A stretch of DNA of 64,000 bases, taken from positions 570,895 to 634,894 of the forward strand of contig MNCI01027123.1 in assembly GCA_015680685.1 (NCBI GenBank), in the 5' to 3' direction. The translations under genes were made by a program, and so were the position numbers. The DNA comes from Gnetum montanum. Taxonomy: Eukaryota > Streptophyta > Gnetopsida > Gnetales > Gnetaceae. Positions 22,230 to 33,983 of the stretch are shown piece by piece (positions within the stretch are counted from its first letter, which is position 1; each line of letters begins with the position of its first letter). The notes under the pieces were generated by a model. That model saw nothing but the letters and a program-made list of their open reading frames with translations. It did no database searches and was not told the DNA's origin.

Positions 22230-22345
22230 CCATTCATATACATTCCATGATTATCTTGACCATGCTCATGTGTGTCCCTCAATCTCACCCTTGCTTGTCA
22301 ATGGGCACCTAGAAGCAAGGGTAGGAACTAGAGACACATGTTTAA
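22230..22345 (+). repeat. Dispersed repeat, copy related to 40655-40755
   Basis: The segment with CACCCTTGCTTGTCAATGG and AGACACATGTTTAAATAATA parallels 40660-40755, which has CACCCCTGCCTGCCGG and AGAAACATTTGTTTAAATAG. Both are shaped as an inverted CTTGC...GCAAGG stem followed by a conserved GTTTAAATA end. It is probably part of a mobile element or its terminus; the class is unknown. Confidence 0.4.
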
Positions 22346-22900
22346 ATAATACAAAATATATTTTATATGTGAACCAACTTCCATAGAATAGTGGTATGCA
22401 ATTGCAATAATAAGTTCAAAGTGTTCAATTTCTTAATTTTACAAATTTTCTATCTATTATCACATATACTTGAATGTTTACAAATTTTAAATGCACAAGC
22501 TAGAGGACTTCGTATAGGCATATGTATATGCTATGCATACCCTCCTGCCATGAGTCCGCCACATATCATACTTGCATTGATTTATGGTTTTCCTATACCC
22601 GATACAGATCGATTTATGGTTTGCCTTGTGGAATAGACTCGGTATGCTAGCATTTAAGAGTTGGGAATTAAATGTGTGGTTTCCGCATGCACAAAGGGAA
22701 AGTCAAGCACCTGGCTAAAGTTTTCAACGTCTTATCAGTAAAATAAATTTTCCAAATCCTTATCAATACATATTCCGAAAAACATGTGGTCGTCGAAGTT
22801 GGAAGTGGTTTTGTTTTAAAATACCTGGACTCGTAAGTACACCGCGTTTAATCATAGGAGCCGCGTTTACGTAAGCACGAATAATGGAAGCGCAACAGTG
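22346..22900. other. Intergenic AT-rich sequence upstream of the starch synthase gene
   Basis: No gene or element is recognised. Open frames are short and without signatures. GC content rises sharply after about 22850, which marks the beginning of the promoter and 5' UTR region of the next gene. Confidence 0.4.
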
Positions 22901-22906
22901 ACTGGA

Positions 22907-22914
22907 ACACGTGT
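22907..22914 (+). promoter_or_regulatory. G-box/ABRE-like site ACACGTGT
   Basis: A palindromic CACGTG core lies about 530 bp upstream of the starch synthase start codon. A second CACGTG lies at 23286-23291, which may fall in the 5' UTR. G-boxes bind bZIP and bHLH factors in plants and often mediate light, sugar or ABA responses. The regulatory role here is inferred. Confidence 0.35.
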
Positions 22915-23070
22915 AACGGATAAGCGAAAGGGTAGCGGTAGTGGGGCGTCGCATACGAGAGAAACCAGGAAGGGAAGCAGTGCCGCTGTTGGACTGACTC
23001 AGGATTTGTATATTCCATATTTCCACACGTCGAAACCATGTTGTAACTACCGACACGTCCAAACACAATT

Positions 23071-23108
23071 GCAGCAACAGTAGCAGCCGCAGCAGCAGCA
23101 GCAGCAGG
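23071..23108 (+). repeat. CAG/CCG trinucleotide repeat upstream of the starch synthase gene
   Basis: CAGCAACAGTAGCAGCCG is followed by six CAG-type units. It lies about 330 bp upstream of the start codon, so in the promoter or 5' UTR. It creates long Leu, Ala or Gln runs in open frames on both strands, which I do not treat as genes. Confidence 0.8.
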
Positions 23109-23436
23109 GTTTTTTGCAACACTGGACCAGTGCCACAGCGACATCCATGGCCACAAGTCCGAAATTCGCACGATTCATGATCGCAGCGAATCGTGCATGT
23201 GTTCCGGATGCTGTGTCTCGTTCACCGTCGATCGCCGGGATTCTTCTTTCAAATCTCGGCCGTTCGCAGGCTCATGCTTCTCATTCACGTGTTTTTGTGC
23301 TGTTATCTGTGATTTGTTAGTTCCTTGCGCCTCCCTCGGAGAGAGAGCTGTGAAATCTCGGGCTTAGTTTGGCAGCGGCCCTGGCTTGCTTGCAATTTTG
23401 TTTCAGAAACGCCGAGAATCTGCACAACAACGGAAC

Positions 23437-26400
23437 ATGGCCGTTTGGGATCCATCTTGCTTCTGCGCTGCATCGTCTCTGTCTTGCTCGTTCCCCGCGG
23501 TCAAGCTCGGTAGAGCAAGATTGGACACCACCAGACTTCGCCTCGCTGAAGGCTTGCAATCTGATGTTGCAGCAACTTGCAAGCCTACTTTTGGACTGCC
23601 TCGTTGTTGTAGGCGAAGAAGCGCAAAGATCATTGTCAATTGCGCCGAGGACGGATCCTCCAACGAAGCCCTAAAGGCTACCGTAGAGCAGAGCAAGAAA
23701 GTCTTGGCAATGCAGCAGGAGCTTCTGGATAAGGTACGAGGTTTTATCTGTTCCAGAAATGTCAAATGTCTGGGTACACCTCACTTCCAAGTCCTAAATA
23801 CTGCTCCGGTCCTGTTCATGCGTTGTAATGTGTTGCCTCAAGTTAGCCTTCTATCGTTCTCTGGCTTTGCTTCCGTTGGTCTGCAAATTGATCTTTTCTG
23901 ATAAATATTTGCTGTTGTCACACAATAAGAAAGTTCGGGAATTGATAAGTCAATATTCACTTATTTTTTAAAAAATTCGTACTGTGCCAAGCTTCACATG
24001 TCAATTTAGAGATCAGAACATAATGCATAGTTTCAGTTATGAAATTTTCGTCCATTTGCTCGCTGATAAGTATATTTTTTGTTAAATAGAGTCTTACCTA
24101 ACGAGATTCCACAGGCCTAAATGCCCGGCCTTCCCAAGAAAAGTCTGTATATACAGATGATACAGCTGTTTAAACATTGGGCATCAGTGCCATTACTCTT
24201 GTGGGATTCGTCTGTTTGGTGCGCTTAGCCGTAACAGGGCTTTATGGGTTTGTCTTTGAGTCTGTTTTCATCTAGATTACTACTATCAGTACTATGATTT
24301 ATCATTGCGTACCCATCTGGGTCGGCTTTTCTGGAGTGCCACGTCCTTCATCCGTTGTATTTATTCTGAGTCCCCACACACACCAATGACGTGTTAGTGT
24401 AGTGGTGCAACCCCAGGTTACAGGTTTGATTCTACTAGGCAGCACTGAGTTATAAATTATATAAAAAAAATTCTATAAAACGAATTTTGAAATTGGTCTA
24501 ATAGATCCAAGGGGTCTCAGTGGTTTCACTTTCAGTATAATTTTTGTTTGGACAACGATCAAATCCAACACTGACAATTTATAGATTTCAGTCCACCATT
24601 TCAACCATGGACAAAGCAGTTTAGTTAATTATATAAATTTCTGTTAGTCATGCGTTGCAAAATTTAAGGAAATGCTCTTCATTTCACTTTTCTCAGGTTG
24701 TTGGCCATTTTAGTTACCTTACAATTCGTGCATTAGTTTGTAATGGGATAACATGTTACCATTTTTTTCATGTTTACAAAATCCCTTGATCTTATGGATC
24801 ATGTAGGTTTTTTAACATAAAGTATCTCAAGATAAATCACCCTTTTTCTAAAAGACATGTACATTAACACAGTGGTAATCATAAAACAGATGCATTGTAT
24901 TTCTTTAGATCTGTGTTTCTTTTTGGTGTCTGCGTCTTCTTCCTAGCTCCATATGATTGTGTGCATTCAGTGTGACCTATTCATATTTCCTTACTAATCA
25001 TGTTCATTTTCTGTTAGGGAATATTTTTGTATGTGCCTTAAATGCTGACCGGCATACGATTACTTCAACTTATTCCGTCAAACAGCTTCTTCAAGACTAA
25101 AAGCTGAAGCTTCCCGTCTTCATTTTCTTCAAGCTTTAAGGAAATTGGAACATGCTTCCTGCTGTATTCCACTTTTTTATTTCTAAGGACTTGCAAAGAC
25201 ATAGTCCCTGAGTCTTTGACCTTTGGGATTTGAGACTGATGTCATTGTAATCTTGATATGACCTTGTGAAATAATTTTCTATTGACTTCTTTTTTCGAAT
25301 ACATTTGTTACGAATCAAGGGTTAAAAATTCCTCTACTTAATGCTTTTCATTTTGAAACATGTTTTAAAAATTATTCTTCTATTTAGTTTTTGGTATGCT
25401 TGATGTGCATGACAGATTGCAGAACGAAGGAAACTTGTTTCATCCTTGAAAGACAAAATCAGCAACACATCCTTAGATGGGACATACATTGAAAAAGATG
25501 GAGTTTTCAAAGAAAGCAAGGCGGATGAAAATGCTGAAGAGAGTACAGAGACACAGTCTGAGATCTTTGAAAGTTCTTCAGATTTTCCTTTGTTGTTAGC
25601 ACCAACAAATACATCCTCTGTTGACGTTTTAAAAGATGCTGAAATGCCAGCAATGTCAAATATCTCTGACCATTCTTCAGCTTCAAAAATTTCATCTGGA
25701 ACATCTCTGGAAACTAAAGTCTTAGGGCCAACGATGACTACATCAAATGTTAAAGTTTCCCATGATGATAAGTTAAATGGACAGCTTAAGATAGAAGTTG
25801 AGTCTATCAAAGAACCAGAAAGTATTTCAATGGCTCAAGCGGTAGAGGCAAAGCCTCCTCCTTTAGCCGGGTCAAATGTTATGAATGTTATAGTGGTTTC
25901 TGCAGAGTGTGCTCCGTGGTCAAAGACAGGTATGGCTTTTCATGTCTGTAACTTTATTTTTATGAAGATTGTTAGACATGCAGTATTTTGTTTATTCGTT
26001 CTAACATATCATTTCATATAAAAGGTGGTCTGGGTGATGTGGCTGGTGCTCTTCCAAAAGCTTTAGCACGGCGTGGTCATAGAGTTATGGTATGTGCACG
26101 ATAACAAGTTTTCTCATTTTGTTTTTAAAGTGTGTTTATATGTGTTTCTATGCTATTATGAGATTGAATTAACCTATGAAGTTAGAAAACCACAATAAAA
26201 CGCCACTAATGAACTCTAAAATATTTCCCAAAAACTCAGTTAACATGCAAGTTAATCCACTTTATGATCTTGAAATTTCATGTAAATTTTTGAAACATCA
26301 TTATTTGGCTTCATAGCAGGATCTGTTTTCATAATAAAAAATACTAAAATCTAAAAATTTATTTTGTAAACATAAAATGCAAAATCTAATAATCCGGATG

Positions 26401-29400
26401 CTTTTCTAGAATATCTAAAATAGAGAGTTAAGGCTTTAAACAAATTTTAATAAGTGGGTTCTTGATGCCAACATTTTTCAAGATTTCCAGAATACCCCTG
26501 CCAAGGTTGTTAAAACACTGTACAATATGAAATTTCCTTGAAAAAAGATGATAGATATATTGTGAATCATGAACACACTTCACATTTAACTTAACAAATT
26601 ACATTTTGAATTCACAGAGTACATTGAATAATCATGTAACTGTTATATTACAACATTGACTTAACTGTTACATTACCTATATGCAAGACATATAGCGTTC
26701 GCCCATTCTTACAATGTAAATAACGTAGAGAGTTATAAATATAAAACTATTGACCAATTATAACTTTGTAACAATGATTAAAGACTAAAGCGTCTTCAAA
26801 GGTGCATGTGTGACAATGTGTGTGGACATGCATGTGCTCTTTGTTTCTGTAAATATTGCATACCTGTTGCTTGAAAAATCCATATAGTGACCAAGTGTAT
26901 GTGATTTTGGTAGAAAATGCTATTCTTTAATTGCAGGGATTGCCATTTGATCCAACTTTGTTTAACAACCAACAAAATAAATGTGAAGCTACTGTAACTA
27001 TTGTATGGGAAAATTCTATGTATATAATATCCCTATCATATGAACACACCCTAGCATCTTGTGACTATTTTAAGACATCTGCGAGTGACAATAATTTCTT
27101 CCATCTATTGGTTAGGTCTTTATTCTGTTTGCAACTATGCAATCCTAAAATCATAATGGCTTGCATCTTACAAGTCATAGGTTCAATCCCAATGTTACTG
27201 GCGAGAGGTAGAAGCATTATGCAAAAAATTGTTGACATTGAACTGGTCTAGTAGATCCATAGGTTCTTGGACATAATTAAAAATAGTTTCAGTTTCAATA
27301 TGTTTTCTCTTAATTTTGTTGTTTCTGGTTACATATGTCATCCATATTAGCATTCACATCTTTACAACAATGATCTTTATTTGTTTGACACCTAGTATTT
27401 CATTAACACTTTGTACAATGTTGTAAGCAACTGAGTCATCTGAGTAAAGAGTGTTAATTAGTACAGAATTGATCTTATAGTACTCATTAGTATATTTTCA
27501 TTTCCTCTAACATTGTTTGTTCTCTAACATTAGTGTAGCAAAATTGTATCTGAGAACTAAGAAGGGTAATCACTGTTGTCTCTGGCCAACATAGCTAGTA
27601 TCCTAAGTTAAATACAGTGTGCAATTTGACACAGAAAATAGTAGCAAGTTCCTCATTGCTTTTATCGTCATCTGCATTATTTTTTCTTTCATAAGCTCTC
27701 ATGTCATAGTGGAACAATGCAAAGTTTTTTGAATTTCATGTATCTAAATTTTTCTGATCCAAAAATATTCTTATTAAAGGTTGTTGCTCCTCGATATGGC
27801 AACTACCGTGAAACACAAGATGTGGGAGTAATTAAGCGCTATAAAGTGCATGGTCAGGTAGGTTTTTTTCCTTTTTCTTTTATTTTTTGATGGTTGGTAT
27901 AATTACACTTTGGAAAACACTTTGTTGCAAAAGCTTCTCATTTTTTGGCTGTTTTTTAATGCTTAGTTTTTATTGGTACCCACACCTGTTTTTTCTTGTC
28001 AACTGACAGGATTTTGAAGTGAGGTATCATCAAGCACATATTGATAATGTTGATTTTGTATTTATCAGCTCTCCTTCATTTGAAGGTTTTGAACGCAATA
28101 TTTACCAAGGAAATCGAGAGGTAAATTTTAATGTAAATTTTTAAACTTAAAAATAGTGCATATTCATGTTTTTATGGAAGGTATTCACCTTAGTGGCTCT
28201 ACCTTTTATAGCTTGTGTGCTATGCATGAAACATCTAGTCCCCATTTGACATAATAAAGGAACTTAAAAGAGAGTTTGATTTTTCATTAGTAATGCAATC
28301 TGTCTTTTATTTTTTCTTTTGTTGATATTTCAGTGATTATAATATGGTTTATGAATTGCTTTAGTTTTATCCTGTTGTGGGTTCTCTTGCTAAAGAAGTT
28401 TTACGGGTTAGTTTCATCTAAGCAGTTGCAATGAGTGGAAAAAAAATTATTACAAGGATTTCATTTTTTTAAAAAAGTCGATGTCATATCTTGCAGAATG
28501 TAACTTTGCTCTGTATAAGATTATTCTTTAAGGTTATTCATTAAGTTTACACAGGAAAATTATATATGTATTTAACTATTTATATTTTGAATTGGCATAT
28601 AAGAAGAAATTTGACATATTTATGCAGGATATTTTGAAACGTATGGTTCTACTTTGCAAAGCTGCAGTTGAGGTAATTAGCTATTTAGTGTAGAAAGAAT
28701 CATGTCTTACAATCCTCTTCTTTTATTTTTCTGATTTAATTTTCCTTTCTTTGGTAATTCTAAGATATAGCGTTCTTTGTAAGTTGGGGCATGTGTTTTA
28801 AGTTACTCTGAGATTGCGTTTTATTCATGCTGACTTTTTCATTGTTGATTATTCTTTTCATTTCAATTTTGTATAAACGAGGTTGAATACTGTTTAAGAA
28901 AATATGAAAATGTGCTCAACTAATGAATTGAATTGGTAGTTCAAGTGGTGATTCAAGTTCCAGTTTTGAGTGGAGCATTGTTATAATTATGTAATATTTA
29001 TGCTTTTTGGAGGAAGAGTGCCATGTCGCGTGTGAAATCATCTGATTGTATGTGTGGGGGTCATATAGCCAATGTATAATAGCTTGGTTATTCTTTGGAC
29101 ACATTAGTTCTTCCCATAATATGACGAATTTTATGATGGATTTATGGAACATTTGGAATATCAATCACAAATAAATCTAAACGCATAACTCCATCCTTGT
29201 ATAAAAATAACTTTGTACATAGCCTAGATATGTGACTTTTTCTTGTACTCTCCATGGTTGCCTAGTTGGGTGTTGGGAATGCAGCAAGCATCTTCAGCTA
29301 GGCAGTAGGTTAGGTTGTTAGTCAAAGTTACACCACATGTTCAACTGTTCCAGAAATGGTTGTTTGTTATTTAGAATCTGTTTTTAAAAATGTTTAATTG

Positions 29401-32400
29401 CATTATTATATAATGTACTAATTGAATATCTATTTTCTTTTATTTTCTGCTTGCTGAATTTTGTTGAATTTTTTTAAATACATTGAAAACGAAGATTTAT
29501 TTCACAAAGTATTTTAGGTTGCTGATTCTTTTCGTTATTAATTACTATGATATTGCATGAAATTGCTACACGTTAGCAGAATTTGTTTAACAGTAATTTA
29601 AATTTTCCTTCAATATCTATAATTATTTTTAAGAGAACAAGTGATCAAAATATTGAGAAACAAGACATTGATGAAGCATTTCATTCATGGCACTTGTTCT
29701 TATGTTGGCACTTTTAAACGAAGTCTTTAGAGTAAAATGAATAACTACCATTTTTCTGGAGAATAACAAACCAACCAAGCAGAGGTAATTATAGCAAAAT
29801 CCTTGATATGTGTGCAATATTTTCAAACAAATTAATTTTGGAATCTTTTTGTGGCTCGTTAATGAGTCCCCCTATTTCTTGTCATGTAGTGAGAAAACAA
29901 TAAGTATAAATTTGATGCGAGGGAAGATAGAAAGGAACGGAACAAATCTAGATGAACCTTGTAACTTCGGTTCCTAGTACTTTTTCATCATTAGATCCAT
30001 TTGAAACTTACCTTGTAACTTTAATATGTATCTATAAATTGCTAGTTCAGCATCAGAACTATCCTAATGATGAATTTTGTATTAATGCAAGTGTTTGCGT
30101 CGACTCTTAACTACTAGTCACTTGTAAATCTTTATTTCTTTTAGACTACAAAATAAACATTTCTTCCTACTTCTAGGATACCACGTCAATTTTTAGCACC
30201 ACAATCTTACTTCTAGGATACCACGTCACATGTTGGTTATACTAGATTATAGTATTGCTTTTGGTTATTGCTAATCTTAAACATTATTTCTTGTCTTTTT
30301 CAAGTCTTCAACTTTGCTTTTATCATTGATATTTAGGAGTGTCAATTCTGATCCTAACCTAATTACTTGACCTACCTATCTTTGAAACCTAACCCGTAAC
30401 CTGAGAACCAATAGGGTCGAGGGAGGGTTGAGAATTTTTGACTTGAAAGAATTCAGGTCAGGTATAGTCAAACCCAAAGGACTGTTATTAAATTTAATTA
30501 AATAAAGGTTAAAGATAGAAATAAACTAAATAAATGTAAAACCGTAAAAGATGGACAATCTATACAGCTGATGTTAACGACATTTCTACCATGTAGCTGA
30601 TGCTATCCAAAAATAAAAGTGAATTCAGATGGAAATTGACATTTGATTTAACTAAAAGCTCTTTGAGTCTCGGTGTTGACTGTTGGCCTTATACAATTGA
30701 ATTGCATAATATTGATCAGATAAATATTCTTAGCGGATCAGATTTGACGTGGCCTGATGGCCCAACCAAATTCAACCTAACTGCAGGTCAGATCAGGTTT
30801 GATAAATATGACCTTATCTAAAACATGGTTGGGTAGGTTGGCCTATTTTGACCAGATGGGAAACCAGCCTGCCATGAAACCAATGCTACCAGACCATATT
30901 GCCAACCCTATAATCATCTGCTGCAATCGTATTGCCATTTCATTTCATCATTATAAGGACTGTTTTCTTCTATCTTACTCTATTTTATCGTTTTTGTGCG
31001 GATGTTTGTGTTTGTTCATTTGTTTTTTCTTAAATCACTTTTCATCTTACCTTTTGTTACAAGCAGGCCTCTAACTCAATCCTTATGATCTTCAATATTA
31101 ACTTCAATGTATTTCTCATCTTTTATATGCATGTGTTGTTACTACAATTGAGCACAACACACTTTAGTTCGTTGGAACTTATTAAAGCAAATAAATAATC
31201 ACGTTTTCCGTAAGTTTCGGACAAGTGTTGTAACATTTTTATACATTATCCTGTCTCAATGAAGTCTATTCTTTTGTCATATGCTTGGAATTAATTCCTG
31301 AAATTGCCAGTTATACACTACAGAGAATGAGCAGTTCAGCAAAGTTTTGTTTTTCTATAGTTTCGATATAATTGTTACAGATTATTGAGTTGTGCTTTGC
31401 AACATGCTTTTTCTATTTTTTGACGGCCAAACTTTGAAAATTACTAAACAGGTTCCTTGGCATGTTCCCTGTGGTGGTGTATGCTATGGTGATGGCAACT
31501 TGGTATTCATAGCCAATGATTGGCATACTGCGTTACTACCAGTATACCTTCAGGCATACTACAGGGATCATGGAGCCATGCAGTATACTCGATCGGTGCT
31601 TGTCATTCATAATATCGCCCATCAGGTATTTACTTGGTTTCTGGTTAAATAGTTATCTATATCTTTATTACCGACAGTTATCTTTGCTTAAAAAATTATA
31701 TAAATTTACGATGATACATTTTTTGAAGATCTACCTGTATACATACTATTCATTTCTTCTTTAAACTCCAGGGACGTGGACCTGTGGATGATTTTAAGTT
31801 TCTAGACTTACCAGAGCACTATCTAAATTTGTTTGAGCTTTATGATCCTGTTGGAGGAGATCACTTGAACATTTTTATGGCTGGCCTGAAGACAGCTCAT
31901 AGAATTGTTGCTGTAAGCCATGGCTATGCATGGGAATGCCAAACAACTGAAGGCGGATGGGGACTACATGAGATAGTCAAGGAAAACTCCTGGAAACTTA
32001 GAGGAATTGTTAATGGTATTGATGAAGATGATTGGAATCCAGAGTTAGATATCCACCTTAAAAATGATGGTTATTGTAATTATAATATAGACACCCTTGA
32101 AACAGGCAAGGCTACTTGCAAAGCTGCTCTTCAAAGAGAGCTTGGATTGCCTGAACGTCCAGATGTGCCATTTATTGGATTTATTGGTCGCCTAGATTAT
32201 CAGAAAGGTGTTGATCTTATCGCAGAAGCTATTCCTTGGATGGTTCAAGAGGATCTGCAATTGGCCATGCTGGGTACCGGAAGACATGATTTGGAGGATC
32301 TACTTAGGTCCTTTGAAGGTAAATACCGAGATAAGGTCCGGGGTTGGGTGGGGTTCTCCGTTCAAACAGCTCACCGTATTACAGCCGGATGTGATATCTT

Positions 32401-32728
32401 GCTTATGCCGTCGAGATTTGAACCATGTGGATTGAACCAACTCTATGCTATGCGATATGGGACTGTACCAGTTGTGCATTCTGTAGGTGGTCTCAGGGAC
32501 ACAGTGCAGCCTTTTGACCCCTTTTCAGAGACTGGTCTTGGTTGGACATTTGAAAGTGCAGAAACATCCAGTCTTATTCATGCACTGGGCAATGCCATGT
32601 GGACTTACCGTGATTTTAAACAAAGTTGGTTAGGAATTCAGAAACGTTGTATGAGTCAGGATCTCAGCTGGGACCATGCTGCTAAGCTGTATGAAGAAGT
32701 TCTTGTTGATGCCAAATATCAGTGGTGA
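23437..32728 (+). CDS. SS2: Soluble starch synthase II, plastid (8 exons, 746 aa)
   Basis: The enzyme transfers glucose from ADP-glucose to growing alpha-1,4 chains of amylopectin in plastids (GT5 family). Exons: 23437-23733, 25416-25929, 26025-26089, 27780-27857, 28010-28120, 28628-28672, 31452-31625, 31772-32728; all introns are GT/AG and phases join to 2241 bp with stop. The start at 23437 (MAVWDPSCF) opens a Ser/Ala/Arg-rich stretch typical of a plastid transit peptide; an in-frame upstream Met at 23386 would precede it with an untypical leader. Exon 2 encodes a variable acidic/Ser-rich N-terminal arm. The ADP-glucose motif KTGGLGD is at residues 269-275. [11 protein letters not shown] (641-651, Glu645 candidate catalytic) and VGGLRDTV (666-673) form the C-terminal site. 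The text [20 protein letters not shown] and the C-terminal KYQW identify isoform II, not SSI or granule-bound. Its neighbour is convergent SMC5, with no functional link. Confidence 0.95.
23734..25415 (+). other. Starch synthase intron 1, with SINE copy 2
   Basis: The donor is AAG|GTACGAG and the acceptor GACAG|ATTGC. It is 1682 bp. The SINE at 24388-24560 is its only recognised insert. Confidence 0.85.
24388..24560 (+). repeat. SINE copy 2, in starch synthase intron 1
   Basis: The head GTGTTAGTGTAGTGG is A-box-like and GGTTTGATTCT at about 24423 is B-box-like; the A/B spacing fits a tRNA-derived Pol III promoter. A run of A follows, then the family tail TTGGTCTAATAGATCCAAGG and TCTCAGTGG. 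The strand agrees with the gene. Confidence 0.65.
27140..27300 (+). repeat. SINE copy 3, in starch synthase intron 3
   Basis: CATAGGTTCAATCCC (B-box-like, about 27176) is followed after about 60 bp by ACTGGTCTAGTAGATCCATA and a TTTCAGTTTCA end. The tail matches copies 2 and 4. The 5' head is poorly preserved, so its start is approximate. Confidence 0.5.
28673..31451 (+). other. Starch synthase intron 6 (2779 bp), longest intron of the gene
   Basis: It runs from GAG|GTAATTAG to AAACAG|GTTCC. It holds a probable hAT-like MITE (30334-30910). The rest is AT-rich without recognisable elements. Confidence 0.8.
30334..30910. mobile_element. Possible hAT-like MITE in starch synthase intron 6
   Basis: The left end TAGGAGTGTCAAT and the right end ATTGCCAACCCTA are imperfect inverted repeats (10 of 13 positions). 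Subterminal tracts are rich in CCTAACC and GGTTGGG-type words in opposite orientation (30355-30410 and 30825-30845), as in many non-autonomous hAT elements that begin TAGGGGTG. I could not find a matching 8-bp target duplication, so the class is uncertain. Confidence 0.4.
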
Positions 32729-33785
32729 TCTTATGTTGTCTTTTTAAAGAGTGACAAATAGCCTTTTACTTACGTATAACAGTCGACAGGGGCTCAAGAC
32801 ATTGAAGAAGTTGACTCGCATTACTGGGTGTATATATTTTTCTTTTGCACTAAGGCAAAGGTTTTCCTTTCAAATACATGGCAGTTTTTTCTTTTTTAAA
32901 TAATGAACTTTTGTCGAGAGAAACCCTCTGGAGAGCTTAAACTGTGTAGAAATGCTTTCTCACACAAGATGGAGATGTATAGGGAAATACAATGAAAAGT
33001 TCTCCGAGGTCTTTCCAAAATAATAGCTGAATGCAGTGAAATTTTGTTTGTTATTGTTTTCAGTTTCTTCCATTAAATTTCCTGCAAGGTAACGGATATC
33101 TTGTTAATTAAGTCACGAGCAATATTTTTTTCAAGAACTTTCCATTGGTGCTGTATTCATTCGCACGATGCTATTGAGTACATTCAACGATAATTATTAT
33201 GAATATGAATATATCAGTGTAATATTTGTAGTGGTATGGATTAAGGGATGTTTAAACCAAAACAATTTGACTATAAGTATATTTAAAAGAGATACATCCA
33301 ACATGATACTTTTGGAAGAATTATAAATAGATTTTTGTAGTGTGACTCAAACTTGGAATCTCTTTCCTGGCAAATCCCTGTTAAATGCAGATAATAAATT
33401 AACCACTTGAATCATCCCTCATTGATAGTCATAGATTAAAACACTAAATGAAAACCATAGTTGCTAATTATGCTAGTTAAAAAATACAGATATATAAAAA
33501 GAACAGATTTAGTTTAAACCAAACAAGGATTAAAATTTTGTAGATGCCAATTGCAAGAGATGGATTCAACAGGGGTTTGTTTTAATTTAGAAATTTTAGA
33601 TGTCTTCCGAATTTTACATGTTAGGACTTAAGAACAGGAAATTGGAAGAGCTCTTACAACTATATTATTGGTTCAATCATTGATATTTCATTGAAGTTCA
33701 TTGAGTATCCTAGTAATAGGTATGCATGTAAAATTATGGGAAGATTAACTTTGTTTTGTAGCATATTTTGGGGACAGTTCTATCC
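32729..33785. other. Starch synthase 3' UTR and start of the convergent intergenic spacer
   Basis: Sequence after the stop is AT-rich, with several AATGAA or AATAAT-like words (for example near 32990 and 33020) that could serve in polyadenylation. The exact poly(A) site cannot be set from the sequence. No gene is seen. Confidence 0.4.
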
Positions 33786-33983
33786 ACATGAATCAAACCT
33801 ATAATATGTAATTTCCAAATCAAATTTTACTATCACATGAATCAAACCTATAATATGTAATTTCCAAATCAAATTTTACTATCACATGAATCAAACCTAT
33901 AATATGTAATTTCCAAATCAAATTTTACTATCACATGAATCAAACCTATAATATGTAATTTCCAAATCAAATTTTACTATCAA
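33786..33983 (+). repeat. Tandem repeat, 4 x 49 bp
   Basis: Four almost identical units begin ACATGAATCAAACC at 33786, 33835, 33884 and 33933. Their near-identity suggests recent expansion or active homogenisation. The array lies between the two convergent genes. Confidence 0.95.

Noticed and set aside
22763-23171. Leu-rich and Ala-rich open frames on the minus strand
   Set aside because: Low-complexity translation of the CAG repeat in the starch synthase upstream region.
23403-23765. 120-codon open frame on the minus strand
   Set aside because: Antisense shadow of starch synthase exon 1.
25334-25810. 158-codon open frame on the minus strand
   Set aside because: Antisense shadow of starch synthase exon 2, whose sense frame joins in phase to conserved exons.
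31392-31764. Overlapping short open frames around starch synthase exon 7
   Set aside because: The real coding part is only 31452-31625; the extensions are intron sequence.
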